Positions 27,751 through 36,860 of a stretch of DNA of 64,000 nt are shown here, piece by piece. Location: positions 141,438 to 205,437 of the forward strand of contig NZ_JTLD01000119.1 of assembly GCF_000798815.1 (NCBI RefSeq). The letters are read 5' to 3'. The DNA comes from Alistipes sp. ZOR0009. Its GTDB lineage: Bacteria; Bacteroidota; Bacteroidia; Bacteroidales; ZOR0009. The notes beneath the pieces are model-generated. The model made no database searches. It saw only the letters and a program-made list of their open reading frames with translations, and had not been told where the DNA came from. Position 1 is the first letter of the stretch. Every line of letters begins with the position of its first letter. Both the position numbers and the translations under genes were made by a program.

Positions 27751-30183
27751 ATGAGAAGATTAATCTTGGCCATTCTGCTTATGGGATGCGCGCTAGGCTT
27801 TAGTGTCGCGGCGCCTGTAGAGCGGCTCTCTGTTAGGGGCACCGTAAAAAGTGCGAAGGGGGATGTCCTTCCGTTTGCCACCATTGTGATTGATGGTAGC
27901 AACCTAGGAACCACCTCGGATGAGAATGGAACCTACTCCGTATTTAACCTACGTCCAGGAAAATATACGCTTAAGGTTTCGATGGTGGGATTTGCCACCG
28001 TTTCGAGGGTGGTGTTTGTGCAGCCACGAGAGACTACCGAAGCCGACTTTGTGCTCGACGAGCAGGCGCTAGTGCTCGAAGGCGCAGAGGTGTTTGGTGT
28101 TCGCAACCGCCAGCCCGAAAAGATGGACGTTATTACGCGTCTCCCTTTAAAGGTAAACGAGCAGCTGCAGAGCATCTCGGTGGTGTCCGATAAGCTTATT
28201 GCCGATCAGGGTGCCCTTACCATTGCCGATGTAAGCCGTAACGTTCCCGGAACCTACACCTATGCCACCTACGGAAACACCAAGGAGAGCATCTCCTCGC
28301 GCGGCTTTCGTGGTATTCCGGTGCTAAAGAATGGCGTGCGTATCAACTCCGACTTTAGAGGTCAAGGCTTTATTACCGACATGAGCGGGGTGGAGAGCAT
28401 GCAGGTGATGAAGGGAGCCGCTGCGGTAACGCAGGGGGTGGCTACCGACCTGGGAAGCCCCGGTGGTGTGGTTAACATCGTTACCAAGACACCTAAGTTT
28501 GTAAACTCGGGGTTGGTGTCGCTGCGTGCAGGTAGCTGGGGGCAGATTCGCCCTACCTTCGATGTGCAAAGCGTGCTCGACAACCGACAAACCGTAGCCA
28601 TCCGCTTTAATGGAGCCTACGAGCGTGCCGACAGCTACCGCCCGGTAGTTGGTTTAGAAAAGATGTACCTTAACCCTTCGGTAGAGTGGCGCCCCAACGA
28701 TAAGACAACCGTAACTTTGGAGCTCGACTACCTAAACGATAGCCGTACCCCCGACGTGGGAACCGTTAACCTCTCGCTTACCGAAAATAAAATATATAAG
28801 ATACCTAACGACCGCTTCCTAGGCTTTAAGTCGGATAGGCAGCAGACCCACAATACCACTTTTGGGCTTCGTTTCCGTCGCGATATCTCCGATAAGTTCT
28901 ACGTTCGTGCAGCGCTGTTTGGTTCTGACCTCTCCATCGAGAAGTCGGCCGCCTCGTTGGCCGCATTTACCACTACCGATAAGGCGGGGGCCATCTCCAT
29001 TCAGAAGCCGCTAAACTTTCGTAAGCGCTCCATTACCCGCGACGACCGTTTTGATAACAACCGCGTTATGCAGCTCGACTTTGTGGGCAAGGATCTTATA
29101 ACGGGGCCGTTAAAGCATACCCTTCAGCTAGGTTTCGACTACTCCGATTACGATGTTACCACCGTAGCCTACAACGCCAAGCTGGTAGATACCATCGACG
29201 TGTATGCCCCAGTTTCGAATAAGCTGCGAGGCGGCAGCAGCTCGCTTACCGAAAAGAGCCGCGTTAACGCCAAGTCGCAGCGCATGGGGGTAATGTTTCA
29301 GGATGTGATTTCGTACAGCAGCTGGCTGCGCATGTACTTTGGCGGCCGATACAGCTCGGTACAAACCTTCTCGCCGGGGGCAGCTGTTGCCGATCGTACG
29401 AACACCTTTAACCCGTTAGTAGGGGTTATGGTTACGCCCATAAAGAATGTAAGCCTATTTGCCTCGTACACCAACAGCACTGCACCATCGAGCGCTACCG
29501 AGGTAGACTCGAAGGGCAACCAGCTGGGAAACTCCAGCATAACCCAGCTCGAGGCGGGTATTAAAACGGAATGGTTCGACAACCGCCTTCGCTTTAATGT
29601 TACCCTTTACAAGATAAGTAATAAGGATATGAACCTACAGGCCGCAGAGGTTAATCCAGCTACCGGCTTGGTGGAGTTTACCGGCTACTATGTTAAGGGT
29701 GGCAACGACGAACGTAAGGGGGTAGAGGTCGATCTGTCGGGCCGCGTGCTGCCCAACCTCGAAATTGTGGCCGGCTACTCGTATATCGATGCCCGCTACC
29801 GCGAGCACACCACCTTTGTACGAAATTCGAGACCCAACAACACCCCTAAGCATACGGCTAACCTGTGGGTTAACTACTATGTGGCTAGCGGCCTACTAAA
29901 AGGGCTAAGCGCCGGTGCGGGAGTTTACTACCTCTCCGAGCGTCCTAACAACGACTGGACGGTAACCAGCTGGCACGGTATAGAGCCCGGCGTGGCGCCT
30001 TGGTATATGAAGCCCTACACTACCGTAAACGCGCAGCTGGGGTACGCCATTACCAAAAGCTTAGATGTACGCCTTGTTGCTAGTAACCTGCTGAATAAGG
30101 AGGGATACAACGCCTACCGTACCGTCTACATAAACCAGATAGATCCTCGTAGCGTTGCCGCTACCGTTTCGTATCGCTTTTAG
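27751..30183 (+). CDS. TonB-dependent siderophore receptor
   Basis: This 810-aa outer-membrane receptor takes up ferric siderophores. It has a signal peptide (1-20), a carboxypeptidase-regulatory-like domain (about 27-110, GTVKSAKGDVLPFATIVI), a plug (about 125-245, NVPGTYTYATYGNTKESISS and GSPGGVVNIVTKTP) and a 22-strand-type barrel ending in VAATVSYRF, the usual terminal aromatic residue. The SSRGFRG motif is characteristic of FpvA/FhuE-type receptors. The PepSY gene upstream is its natural partner. Regulation by iron is likely but no Fur-type box was identified. Confidence 0.9.
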   Translation: MRRLILAILLMGCALGFSVAAPVERLSVRGTVKSAKGDVLPFATIVIDGSNLGTTSDENGTYSVFNLRPGKYTLKVSMVGFATVSRVVFVQPRETTEADFVLDEQALVLEGAEVFGVRNRQPEKMDVITRLPLKVNEQLQSISVVSDKLIADQGALTIADVSRNVPGTYTYATYGNTKESISSRGFRGIPVLKNGVRINSDFRGQGFITDMSGVESMQVMKGAAAVTQGVATDLGSPGGVVNIVTKTPKFVNSGLVSLRAGSWGQIRPTFDVQSVLDNRQTVAIRFNGAYERADSYRPVVGLEKMYLNPSVEWRPNDKTTVTLELDYLNDSRTPDVGTVNLSLTENKIYKIPNDRFLGFKSDRQQTHNTTFGLRFRRDISDKFYVRAALFGSDLSIEKSAASLAAFTTTDKAGAISIQKPLNFRKRSITRDDRFDNNRVMQLDFVGKDLITGPLKHTLQLGFDYSDYDVTTVAYNAKLVDTIDVYAPVSNKLRGGSSSLTEKSRVNAKSQRMGVMFQDVISYSSWLRMYFGGRYSSVQTFSPGAAVADRTNTFNPLVGVMVTPIKNVSLFASYTNSTAPSSATEVDSKGNQLGNSSITQLEAGIKTEWFDNRLRFNVTLYKISNKDMNLQAAEVNPATGLVEFTGYYVKGGNDERKGVEVDLSGRVLPNLEIVAGYSYIDARYREHTTFVRNSRPNNTPKHTANLWVNYYVASGLLKGLSAGAGVYYLSERPNNDWTVTSWHGIEPGVAPWYMKPYTTVNAQLGYAITKSLDVRLVASNLLNKEGYNAYRTVYINQIDPRSVAATVSYRF

Positions 30184-30215
30184 TGTTTTTTCTTTGTTTT
30201 TAGCAGCTACTCGTG

Positions 30216-30250
30216 GGCGATACCGGGGCATTCCCGGTATCGCCTTTTTT
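30216..30250 (+). terminator. Terminator of the TonB receptor gene
   Basis: A 12-bp perfect stem (GGCGATACCGGG) with the loop GCATT is followed by six T residues, 33 bases after the receptor stop. Confidence 0.9.
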
Positions 30251-30946
30251 CTACAGGTTGTGGAGTATTTTGACGTTCCAAAGCGGGCCGTTTTTTGAAG
30301 AGTTAGCTAACGTTGTTGTTTTTGCAATACTCTTCTCCCGTTTTTGTAAAAGGCGTGCAGCTTTTACGCTTTGCGAAAAGGACGACCTGCTTTTCGCCCC
30401 CATTTCCCGCTTTTGGCTGTAAATTGGCTCACTATCTGTATCCTTTTGTTTTACTTTAGAGTATTGCTTCTACGAAAAATAGATACTAATACCTATGTTT
30501 TGAAGCATTAAAACAATTTATATTTGTCTTGCTGCTCGATATAAGCTGTTGAAATCGAGCGTATGTTATAAAAATCTTTGGAATATTGGTGTATTTAACA
30601 AAACTTTCGTTAAGTTTAAGCAACGGAAAGATGTAAGTCTGTGAGAAAAACTGTTAATTTGTGAGGTGGATATGGGAGTAGGATGGTGAGGAAGATAAAG
30701 CAGAAGATAACCACGAAAAAGCCAAAGATTTTAATCGCACCCTTATTTCCCCTACCGTATTTTTAGAAAATCGCCACAGCCACGCAAACTTTGCTGCAGG
30801 GGCGATGCTGTTTTTTTAATGTAATGGCCATTCCAACGACTGGTGACGAAGGGATATGTGAGGGAATGGGCCTAAAATGTAAAAACCACGACAAGGATTT
30901 GGGAACACAAACGACAATTCATAATAACGTTTTAACACTCTTTCGT
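30251..30946. promoter_or_regulatory. Long leader region upstream of the secreted protein and CHU_C genes
   Basis: Nearly 700 bases hold no gene I can support. A hairpin at 30770-30806 has an outer ATCGCC/GGCGAT stem and an inner CAGC/GCTG stem, and a run of seven T follows at 30811-30817. This looks like a terminator or attenuator placed 130 bases before the secreted-protein ATG. It suggests a long 5' leader, or a short RNA that ends here. Confidence 0.4.
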
Positions 30947-32104
30947 ATGAAGAAAACTAGAGTTTTAGGGGTAGCCCTAACCCTCGCTGCTACAATGGCT
31001 GTTGGTGGTGCAATGGGGCAAGCAAATACAACAACGGCAGGTTATGTAAAGACAGGGGCTACAGATGCTGCTGATGCAACTAACCAAAGAAGTTATATCA
31101 CTAAAGGGAAAAAGTTAGGTTTTTTTGTTGAACCAGATATGGCATTTCACCCAAACTGGACTGCTGCTGGTACTTGGAAATTGACTCCTGATTTTTCATG
31201 GATTTGGTCTGTTTATGCTGCAGATGGAACAACTCCAAGTTCGAATATCAAGTTTGGTGCTGCTGTTGCTGGTGCTCCTAGTTATACAGGAACAGCCGCT
31301 AAGCCTGCAATTGCAAATGACCCTGCAAACTTTGTGGAAATGACTGCAGTTAATTCTGGTGTTTACACTATTAAGGTTGCTGAAAAAGCTGCTGCAGCTT
31401 TCGGATCATGTACGGGGGCTGCCAAAACTTTTAGTTTAGTTGTGATGGACGAACCTGAAATTTCTATAGATGCAGATGTTGCTCCTGCAGTAGCAACTCC
31501 TACAACTGGAGGAACTAATAATAGAACTCTACTTGCAGATGGATGTGGTGATCTAACAAATTGGAATGTGAATTTTTCAATTAAAGCGGCTGATTATTTT
31601 AATGCACAGATTAAGTTAGAAGAAATATCTGTGAAAATAGATGCAGCAGGTGTTCCTACTGAAGCAGCAACACCTCGTAATACCTATACTTACGATTTCA
31701 GAAATCAGGCTGTAACAGCAACTTCTGCAGTTGCAACATTGAGCGGGACAGCACCTTCTGTAACTGGATGGAATGCAGATTGGAACGTAAAGGCTGATGC
31801 TGCGTTTAGCTATCTGACAACAGATGCTAATAGAAATATAACATTGAAGCATCAGCGTGATTTTAAAGTGTATGTTGATGGAGCAGATGCTACAAAAAGT
31901 GATATTGTGACCCTATTTAGATATACTGTATTGGGTGTAAATGACTTTGTTTCTAGAAAAAGCGACTTAGTTGCAAATAATACAACTTTAGGAGCTCTAT
32001 ATGGTGCTTCAACTGTTGGAACACCTAAGATTATTGATATCTACGTTAAGCGTGCTCCAAAAACTGGTCCAGTTTACCACATCAACAACAACATTGCGAA
32101 GTAA
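30947..32104 (+). CDS. Secreted protein of unknown function in T9SS type B cluster
   Basis: This protein is about 385 aa. The frame is open 52 codons further upstream, but the ATG at 30947 begins a clear signal peptide (MKKTRVLGVALTLAATMAVGGAMGQ), so I chose it. The mature part is rich in Ala, Thr, Asn and Lys, mostly beta-like and without a recognised domain; it has an isolated Cys pair (about residues 157 and 200). Third positions are mostly A/T, unlike the GC-richer receptor upstream and PorP/SprF downstream. The CHU_C protein gene follows after 45 bases and then PorP/SprF. It is probably a surface or secreted partner of these, possibly highly expressed. Confidence 0.65.
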   Translation: MKKTRVLGVALTLAATMAVGGAMGQANTTTAGYVKTGATDAADATNQRSYITKGKKLGFFVEPDMAFHPNWTAAGTWKLTPDFSWIWSVYAADGTTPSSNIKFGAAVAGAPSYTGTAAKPAIANDPANFVEMTAVNSGVYTIKVAEKAAAAFGSCTGAAKTFSLVVMDEPEISIDADVAPAVATPTTGGTNNRTLLADGCGDLTNWNVNFSIKAADYFNAQIKLEEISVKIDAAGVPTEAATPRNTYTYDFRNQAVTATSAVATLSGTAPSVTGWNADWNVKADAAFSYLTTDANRNITLKHQRDFKVYVDGADATKSDIVTLFRYTVLGVNDFVSRKSDLVANNTTLGALYGASTVGTPKIIDIYVKRAPKTGPVYHINNNIAK

Positions 32105-32149
32105 TTTTTGCTAGCAATTTAACCGCACTAGAACCGTTAATACGATTTA

Positions 32150-33325
32150 ATGCTTAAACGACTCCACATACTATTTGTGGTAGCCACAATATTTACCTCG
32201 GTGGCATACGGTCAAACCTCCATAACGGATTTACCGTATGCCTGCCAGGGTAGTATAGAGAGCTACTGGGTTAAGGGCAACAATGGCGTTTCGAACTTTA
32301 CGTGGCGCGTTACTGATCCTAAAGGTAACGAGGTGCCTGCAAGTGCCATTCAGTTTCTCAATGCCGGTGGCGACACTGTAAAGATTAACTGGAACTTTCC
32401 GGGAATGGTTGGAGGGGTTTACACCTTCCATATTGTAGAGAAGAGCGGAATGTGTACCGGCGAGGAGTATACCCAGGATATTCAGGTAAATACCCCCGTG
32501 CTATACGTACCAATCTCCTCCTTTGTAAATGTAAAAGATAACCTTATCGATCTCTGCTCTAACGGTAAGTTCGAGCTCGAGGTAGAGCATAAGGATAGCA
32601 AGCGTAAGTTTATAAACGAGCTTAGCAAGTGGTCCGATCTCTCATCGGCATTCTCCGTTAAGCGAATCGTTTCCGAGGCCGGAACCTATACGGTGAAGGT
32701 TGTCGACGATTTGGCAAGCTGTTCGTTCGATACCGCAAAGGTGGTACTGCACGAATTGCCTAAAGTTAGTTTAGGCGACGATATTAGCATCTGCAATTCG
32801 CTAGGTGCTACCATACAATCAACCGTCGACCATGGTAGCTACTATTCATGGTTTGTAGACGGGGCTCAATCTTCTGCAACTGGCTCTAGCTTTACCATCG
32901 AAAAGCCAGGTGTTGTATCTCTTACCGTAAAAGACGACTACGGTTGCGAGGGTTCCGATGCTGTTACGGTCTCAGGATGTGACCCTAGGAATATCCGAAT
33001 CCCTGCCGCCTTTACCCCTAACGATGATGGGGTGAATGATGAGTGGTATATCCCCGGAATAGAGTACGACTGGGTGCTAACCAAGGTGGGAAGCAACAAC
33101 GTACCCCTTCCTAAGGAAGGAAAGATGAAGGTTGACAACCTTAAGATAGAGATTTTTACCCGTTGGGGTAAGCGTGTTTACAGCCTAAAGTCTGATAGAA
33201 AGGCTTGGGATGGAAAGGACGAGTCGGGTAGCCCGCTACCAGTCGATTCGTACCACTACCTGATACGTTTCGAGGTTAACGGCGAGAAGATTCAGCTTCG
33301 AGGCCCAGTTACCATTCTACTTTAG
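32150..33325 (+). CDS. T9SS type B cargo protein (gliding motility-associated C-terminal domain)
   Basis: This 391-aa protein has a signal peptide (1-21), a PKD/Ig-like domain (about 25-125, ESYWVKGNNGVSNFTWRVTD), a second and third Ig-like stretch (about 130-280) and a C-terminal CHU_C type B sorting domain (about 283-391). The type B signature is visible as IPAAFTPNDDGVNDEWYIPG, IEIFTRWGKRVY and AWDGKDESGSPLPVDSYHY. Type B cargo is exported by T9SS without the usual lipid anchoring and often needs the neighbouring PorP/SprF protein, which is encoded 18 bases downstream. Confidence 0.88.
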   Translation: MLKRLHILFVVATIFTSVAYGQTSITDLPYACQGSIESYWVKGNNGVSNFTWRVTDPKGNEVPASAIQFLNAGGDTVKINWNFPGMVGGVYTFHIVEKSGMCTGEEYTQDIQVNTPVLYVPISSFVNVKDNLIDLCSNGKFELEVEHKDSKRKFINELSKWSDLSSAFSVKRIVSEAGTYTVKVVDDLASCSFDTAKVVLHELPKVSLGDDISICNSLGATIQSTVDHGSYYSWFVDGAQSSATGSSFTIEKPGVVSLTVKDDYGCEGSDAVTVSGCDPRNIRIPAAFTPNDDGVNDEWYIPGIEYDWVLTKVGSNNVPLPKEGKMKVDNLKIEIFTRWGKRVYSLKSDRKAWDGKDESGSPLPVDSYHYLIRFEVNGEKIQLRGPVTILL

Positions 33326-33343
33326 CAATAACCACAACCGCTG

Positions 33344-34336
33344 ATGAAATTAAATAGAACATATAGGCTCATTTTACTACTTGGATTTCTTGCCATGCTG
33401 GCACCCGCTAGGGTAATGGCGCAGCAGGAGCCGCTTATTGGGCAGTATATGTTCAACCCATACCTTATAAACCCCGCCTTTGCGGGCTACGAGGGAGGTA
33501 CCTTCCTTGCATTTACCGCCTCTAACCAGTGGGCGGGCTACTCTAAGGGACCGCAAACCTACACCGCCTCGGCCCAAACGCGTATCGACATGAACTTCCT
33601 CCGCCAATTTGGGGGTAAGTACCGCTACAAGCGCACCTCCGGTAAAACGGGGCTTGGTGTGATGCTTTTTAGCGACTGGAACGGTAACGTATCGCGTAAC
33701 GGATTTCAGGGAACCTACGCCTACCATACCGAGTTAAGGGGTAACGACCTGCTTTCGATGGGCGTTTCGTTGAGCATCTTCCAGTTTAGGGCTAGCGTTA
33801 CCAACGAGGATCTTCCTAATCCCGACGGCTCGGATGTGACCCTCCAAAAGACGCCCTCGCAGATGTCGCCCGAGGCCAACGTGGGTATCACCTACACCAA
33901 GGAGAACTTTTATGTGGGGCTATCGGCAAATAACCTCTTCCAAACCAAGATTCGCTTTGCCGTAACCGACAACAATGCCCACCCCGAGTTCCTACGCCAC
34001 TACTACGTGCTAGGGGGATATAAGTTTAAGGCTAACTACGCTGTCGATGTTGAGCCATCTATTCTATTTACAGCTACCGAGCGCGGCACGTTTAATGCCG
34101 ATATCAACATAAAGGGATACTACAAAAAGGACTACTGGGCGGGTATCTCGTACCGCTCATCGGGATCGGCCCTGTTTTTGGTGGGAGGTAGCTACATGCA
34201 GTTTAAGTTTGGATACGGCTTTAACTTCGGTTTTGGCGATGTATCAGCCCTCTCCAAAATTGGTTCGCACGAGCTGATGGTGGGTTACTCTATTGGCGAT
34301 AGAACTAAGCGCTACCGCTGGATGCGCCGCTACTAG
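33344..34336 (+). CDS. PorP/SprF family T9SS outer-membrane protein
   Basis: This 330-aa outer-membrane barrel has a signal peptide (1-26) and the family hallmark straight after it: QQEPLIGQYMFNPYLINPAFAGYEGG. The remainder is alternating beta strand with a C-terminal ELMVGYSIGDRTKRYRWMRRY. PorP/SprF proteins help to export or anchor specific type B T9SS cargo. The position directly after a CHU_C gene is the typical pairing, so this protein most likely serves the 391-aa protein and perhaps the secreted protein before it. Confidence 0.9.
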   Translation: MKLNRTYRLILLLGFLAMLAPARVMAQQEPLIGQYMFNPYLINPAFAGYEGGTFLAFTASNQWAGYSKGPQTYTASAQTRIDMNFLRQFGGKYRYKRTSGKTGLGVMLFSDWNGNVSRNGFQGTYAYHTELRGNDLLSMGVSLSIFQFRASVTNEDLPNPDGSDVTLQKTPSQMSPEANVGITYTKENFYVGLSANNLFQTKIRFAVTDNNAHPEFLRHYYVLGGYKFKANYAVDVEPSILFTATERGTFNADINIKGYYKKDYWAGISYRSSGSALFLVGGSYMQFKFGYGFNFGFGDVSALSKIGSHELMVGYSIGDRTKRYRWMRRY

Positions 34337-34476
34337 CACGCCGTGGCGCTCTGCGCTATATCCTCCTCCTTACTACTCCGACAAAAGATTCTGGCGAGCT
34401 GCTGATGGCCTTCCCAATTTGGCATTTGGCGGTTGGTATAATGCGTAGGGGCGTTTCTTATTCGCCGAAATCTTAC

Positions 34477-34484
34477 TACTTTTG
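34477..34484 (+). promoter_or_regulatory. Bacteroidetes -7 promoter box (TACTTTTG)
   Basis: A TAnnTTTG match lies 53 bases before the DUF4296 gene start. No good -33 TTG is present at 19-21 bases upstream, so the promoter may be weak. Confidence 0.4.
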
Positions 34485-34536
34485 TCTGTTGCGTTGGCTA
34501 CCAGCGGTAGGCGGCGCTACCAATAAAACCTATAGG

Positions 34537-34965
34537 ATGAAGAATTACATACTTGCCATAGCAATTGCCCTAGTGGTGGGCGCCTGCTCCAACAGCAGCA
34601 ACGTTATTTCGGAGAAAAAGATGGTTTCGGTACTGGCCGACATCTACCTAACTGATGGTACCGTGGATACCTACCGCTATGGAATGAATAAATACCAGAA
34701 TATTGACTCTCTGTACCTCTACAAAACGGCCTTCGAGCGCAACGGCGTTACCCGCGAGGAGTTTGTAGCCAGCTTTCAGTACTACGCTCGTTCTCCTAAG
34801 GTTATGGATAAGATTTACACCGAGGTGGTAAACAAGCTCTCGGCGCTGCAGCAGGAGACAATGGCCATTTCCGAAAAGGAGCACAAGAAGAAGCAGGGGG
34901 CAAAGCATCCTAGTAAGAAGGATTTGGATGTGAGCAAAAAGCAGCTTACCCAACCCCAGCAGTAG
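34537..34965 (+). CDS. DUF4296 lipoprotein
   Basis: This 142-aa lipoprotein has the lipobox VVGAC (Cys near residue 17). The DUF4296 domain follows (about 25-110: VISEKKMVSVLADIYLTDG and GVTREEFVASFQYYARSP), then a Lys-rich tail. The frame extends 44 codons upstream, but the ATG at 34537, preceded by ATAGG, starts the signal sequence. The family's function is unknown. The stop is one base before the TTG start of thpR, so the two are cotranscribed. Confidence 0.82.
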   Translation: MKNYILAIAIALVVGACSNSSNVISEKKMVSVLADIYLTDGTVDTYRYGMNKYQNIDSLYLYKTAFERNGVTREEFVASFQYYARSPKVMDKIYTEVVNKLSALQQETMAISEKEHKKKQGAKHPSKKDLDVSKKQLTQPQQ

Positions 34966-34966
34966 C

Positions 34967-35527
34967 TTGAAGCGTACCTTTCTGGCAATCGCCATTCCTT
35001 TTACCCCGGCGCTACAGGCCGTATGGGGCGAGTTGCAGGAGGCGTTTGCCGCCATTCCTACCCGCTGGGTTTCGCCCAGCACCCTTCACGTAACGCTTGC
35101 CTTTATTGGCCCTACAACACCCGCAATGGAGGCCAGCATCTGCACCCTTGGTACAGCGGTGGCAGCCCATCACGTACCATTTCGGATGGTGGTGCAGGGC
35201 GTTGGCACCTTTGGCAAACCGAACCCTAAGGTCTTATGGCTGGGGGTAGGTTCGGGCGCCGATCCCTTAACCCGTTTAGCTTCCGATATCTGCCGTGCCC
35301 TTACCGATGTGGGGATCGCACTCTCTGCCCAGAATTACACCCCGCATGTTACCTTAGCCCGCTTTCGGGGCGCGGTACCTCCCGAAGCACCCGCCCGCGC
35401 TGTGACAGCTTTTGGCTCGCTGCGCCTGCTACCCACCGAGGTGAGCGAGGTGGTTCTCTACGAAAGTATCTTGGAGGATGGCCGTCCGCCGCTTTACCGC
35501 CCCATTGCCACCTTTCCGCTAGGCTAG
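34967..35527 (+). CDS. thpR: RNA 2',3'-cyclic phosphodiesterase
   Basis: This 186-aa cytoplasmic protein belongs to the 2H phosphoesterase superfamily (LigT/ThpR), which opens 2',3'-cyclic RNA ends. Both H-x-T-x motifs are present: HVTLAF near residue 41 and HVTLAR near residue 125. The length is normal. The start is a TTG one base after the DUF4296 stop; the N-terminus KRTFLAIAIPF matches the family, so this start is well supported despite the rare codon. Downstream begins a tandem-repeat region. Confidence 0.88.
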   Translation: MKRTFLAIAIPFTPALQAVWGELQEAFAAIPTRWVSPSTLHVTLAFIGPTTPAMEASICTLGTAVAAHHVPFRMVVQGVGTFGKPNPKVLWLGVGSGADPLTRLASDICRALTDVGIALSAQNYTPHVTLARFRGAVPPEAPARAVTAFGSLRLLPTEVSEVVLYESILEDGRPPLYRPIATFPLG

Positions 35528-35585
35528 CCGCTCTGGCTCCTTTTTGGCCTATACAGCGCTTATAAAGGCCTTTACCCTTTTACCT

Positions 35586-35795
35586 ATGGCTTATTACTTA
35601 TCGGTTTTGCGTTATTTCCGATCAGTTATGGCTTATAACCGATCAGTTTTACGTTATTTCCGATCAGTTATGGCTCATTTCCGATCGGTTTTGCGTTATT
35701 TCCGATCGGTTATGGCTTATTTCCGATCGGTTTTGCGTTATTTCCGATCGGTTTTAAGGCATTTCCGATTAGTTATGGCGCATTTCCGATCGGTT
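35586..35795. repeat. 21-bp minisatellite, ten units
   Basis: Ten back-to-back 21-base units with no spacers. Two variants alternate: one begins ATGGCTTATTTCC and one TTGCGTTATTTCC, both followed by GATCGGTT or GATCAGTT. Many units contain the palindrome CCGATCGG. The flanks (35528-35585 and 35796-35914) show no gene. Because 21 is a multiple of three, a plus-strand frame stays open across the array and would give a seven-residue repeat (SVLRYFR/SVMAYFR), but it has no support as a gene. Confidence 0.9.
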
Positions 35796-35914
35796 TTGAG
35801 GGGCGTATTCACGGAACTGTGTCTACCCTATTTTTTCTCGGAAGCCGGAATCGTGAATGCCTTTATAAATCGATTGGGTAGCCTATGTGTTTTGGAGGGT
35901 AGGGGGTAAAGCAA

Positions 35915-35944
35915 AAAGGGAGCAATCCGAAGACTACTCCCTTT
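35915..35944 (-). terminator. Terminator of the DUF4382 lipoprotein gene (TTCG loop)
   Basis: On the minus strand, AAAGGGAG pairs with CTCCCTTT. An inner AGTC/GATT stem is closed by a TTCG tetraloop, and T residues follow. It lies 19 bases past the lipoprotein stop. Confidence 0.75.
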
Positions 35945-35962
35945 CGTATTATCAAATTCAGC

Positions 35963-36757
35963 TTACTGGAATGCAACCACTCCTAGGTCAAAGATATCTC
36001 CAACTTTTACATTTACGTTCTGCACACTTTTAGGCGCATACTTGTAGGCAGGAGCTACCTGTACGGTATATCCACCCTCTGCAAGCCCACCAATTAGGAA
36101 GCTACCCGATTTTACAATGGAGGTAGCAACGGTATCGTTTTTTTGGCTAACGGTGTTCATCTTAAGTAGGTAAACGGTGGCCGATAGGGTGTCGGGAGTC
36201 ACCTTCCCTGCTACAGCGCCGCTAACGGCCTTTTCGTACGTTCTTAGGCAGGGCTTTAACGAGTATTTGCCGTTACCCTCTTTTACAACCGACTTAGCAG
36301 CATCAAAATCAACGGTTAGCACGTAGGTAATCCCAGCCTTTAGCTCGGCGTGGAGGTTAAGCTTAAGGCCCGACTCTGAGCCGCTTGGTACCTTCATGCT
36401 AATGGTTTCGCCACTCTTAGTAACTACGCTATTATTTTCACCTAGCTTCAGCCTGATTTGGCTAATCTTTCCTGCCGAAATCTCGGCACCCGCTAGCAGC
36501 GTATCTACGCCATTTCTAAAGTCGAGAAGGTTGTAAACGCCAGTTCGAGATAGCGGAAGAACCTTCCAGTCGCCATCGTTTCCGCTTACGTTGTACTCTA
36601 CTCCTTGTATATCAACCAGCACCTTTGCATAGTCGGCTGGCGCATCGGTTAGGCGAACCTCAAATCGGCTGGTGGTTGCGTTATCATTCGAGCATGACGA
36701 AAATCCTCCTAATGCAATCCCCCCAGCAATCAAACCTAAAATCAAATTCTTTCTCAT
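35963..36757 (-). CDS. DUF4382 lipoprotein
   Basis: This 264-aa lipoprotein has the lipobox FSSC (Cys near residue 22). The DUF4382 domain (about 30-170) is recognisable from FEVRLTDAPADYAKVLVDIQGVE and the LLDFRNGVDTLLAG motif. A carboxypeptidase-regulatory-like domain follows (about 180-262, GAVAGKVTPDTLSATVYLL). The family is common in Bacteroidetes envelopes, with unknown function. It is a single gene with its own terminator. Confidence 0.85.
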   Translation of the reverse strand: MRKNLILGLIAGGIALGGFSSCSNDNATTSRFEVRLTDAPADYAKVLVDIQGVEYNVSGNDGDWKVLPLSRTGVYNLLDFRNGVDTLLAGAEISAGKISQIRLKLGENNSVVTKSGETISMKVPSGSESGLKLNLHAELKAGITYVLTVDFDAAKSVVKEGNGKYSLKPCLRTYEKAVSGAVAGKVTPDTLSATVYLLKMNTVSQKNDTVATSIVKSGSFLIGGLAEGGYTVQVAPAYKYAPKSVQNVNVKVGDIFDLGVVAFQ

Positions 36758-36860
36758 AATGCTGTAATGTTTAATTTATCGTATATGGTACAACTGAGAT
36801 TAACGTCACCCTACCTGTTTGTGGGATTATTTTTGATGGTGGTTAGATTGGGGGAGCGAT

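Noticed and set aside
26524-30183. Polysaccharide-utilisation SusC/SusD locus
   Set aside because: The receptor has siderophore-type motifs, no SusD gene follows, and the partner is a PepSY protein.
30213-30422. 69-codon frame starting at the receptor terminator
   Set aside because: It begins inside a hairpin terminator and its composition is not protein-like.
34648-35082. 144-codon frame antisense to the DUF4296 gene and thpR
   Set aside because: It spans two well-supported genes on the other strand.
35586-35795. CRISPR array
   Set aside because: Units are contiguous with no unique spacers, and no cas genes lie in the window.
35544-35909. A 121-codon plus-strand open frame over the 21-bp array encoding heptads SVLRYFR/SVMAYFR
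   Set aside because: The frame is open only because the unit length is divisible by three. There is no signal peptide or recognisable domain and no initiation context, and the flanking parts have poor composition.
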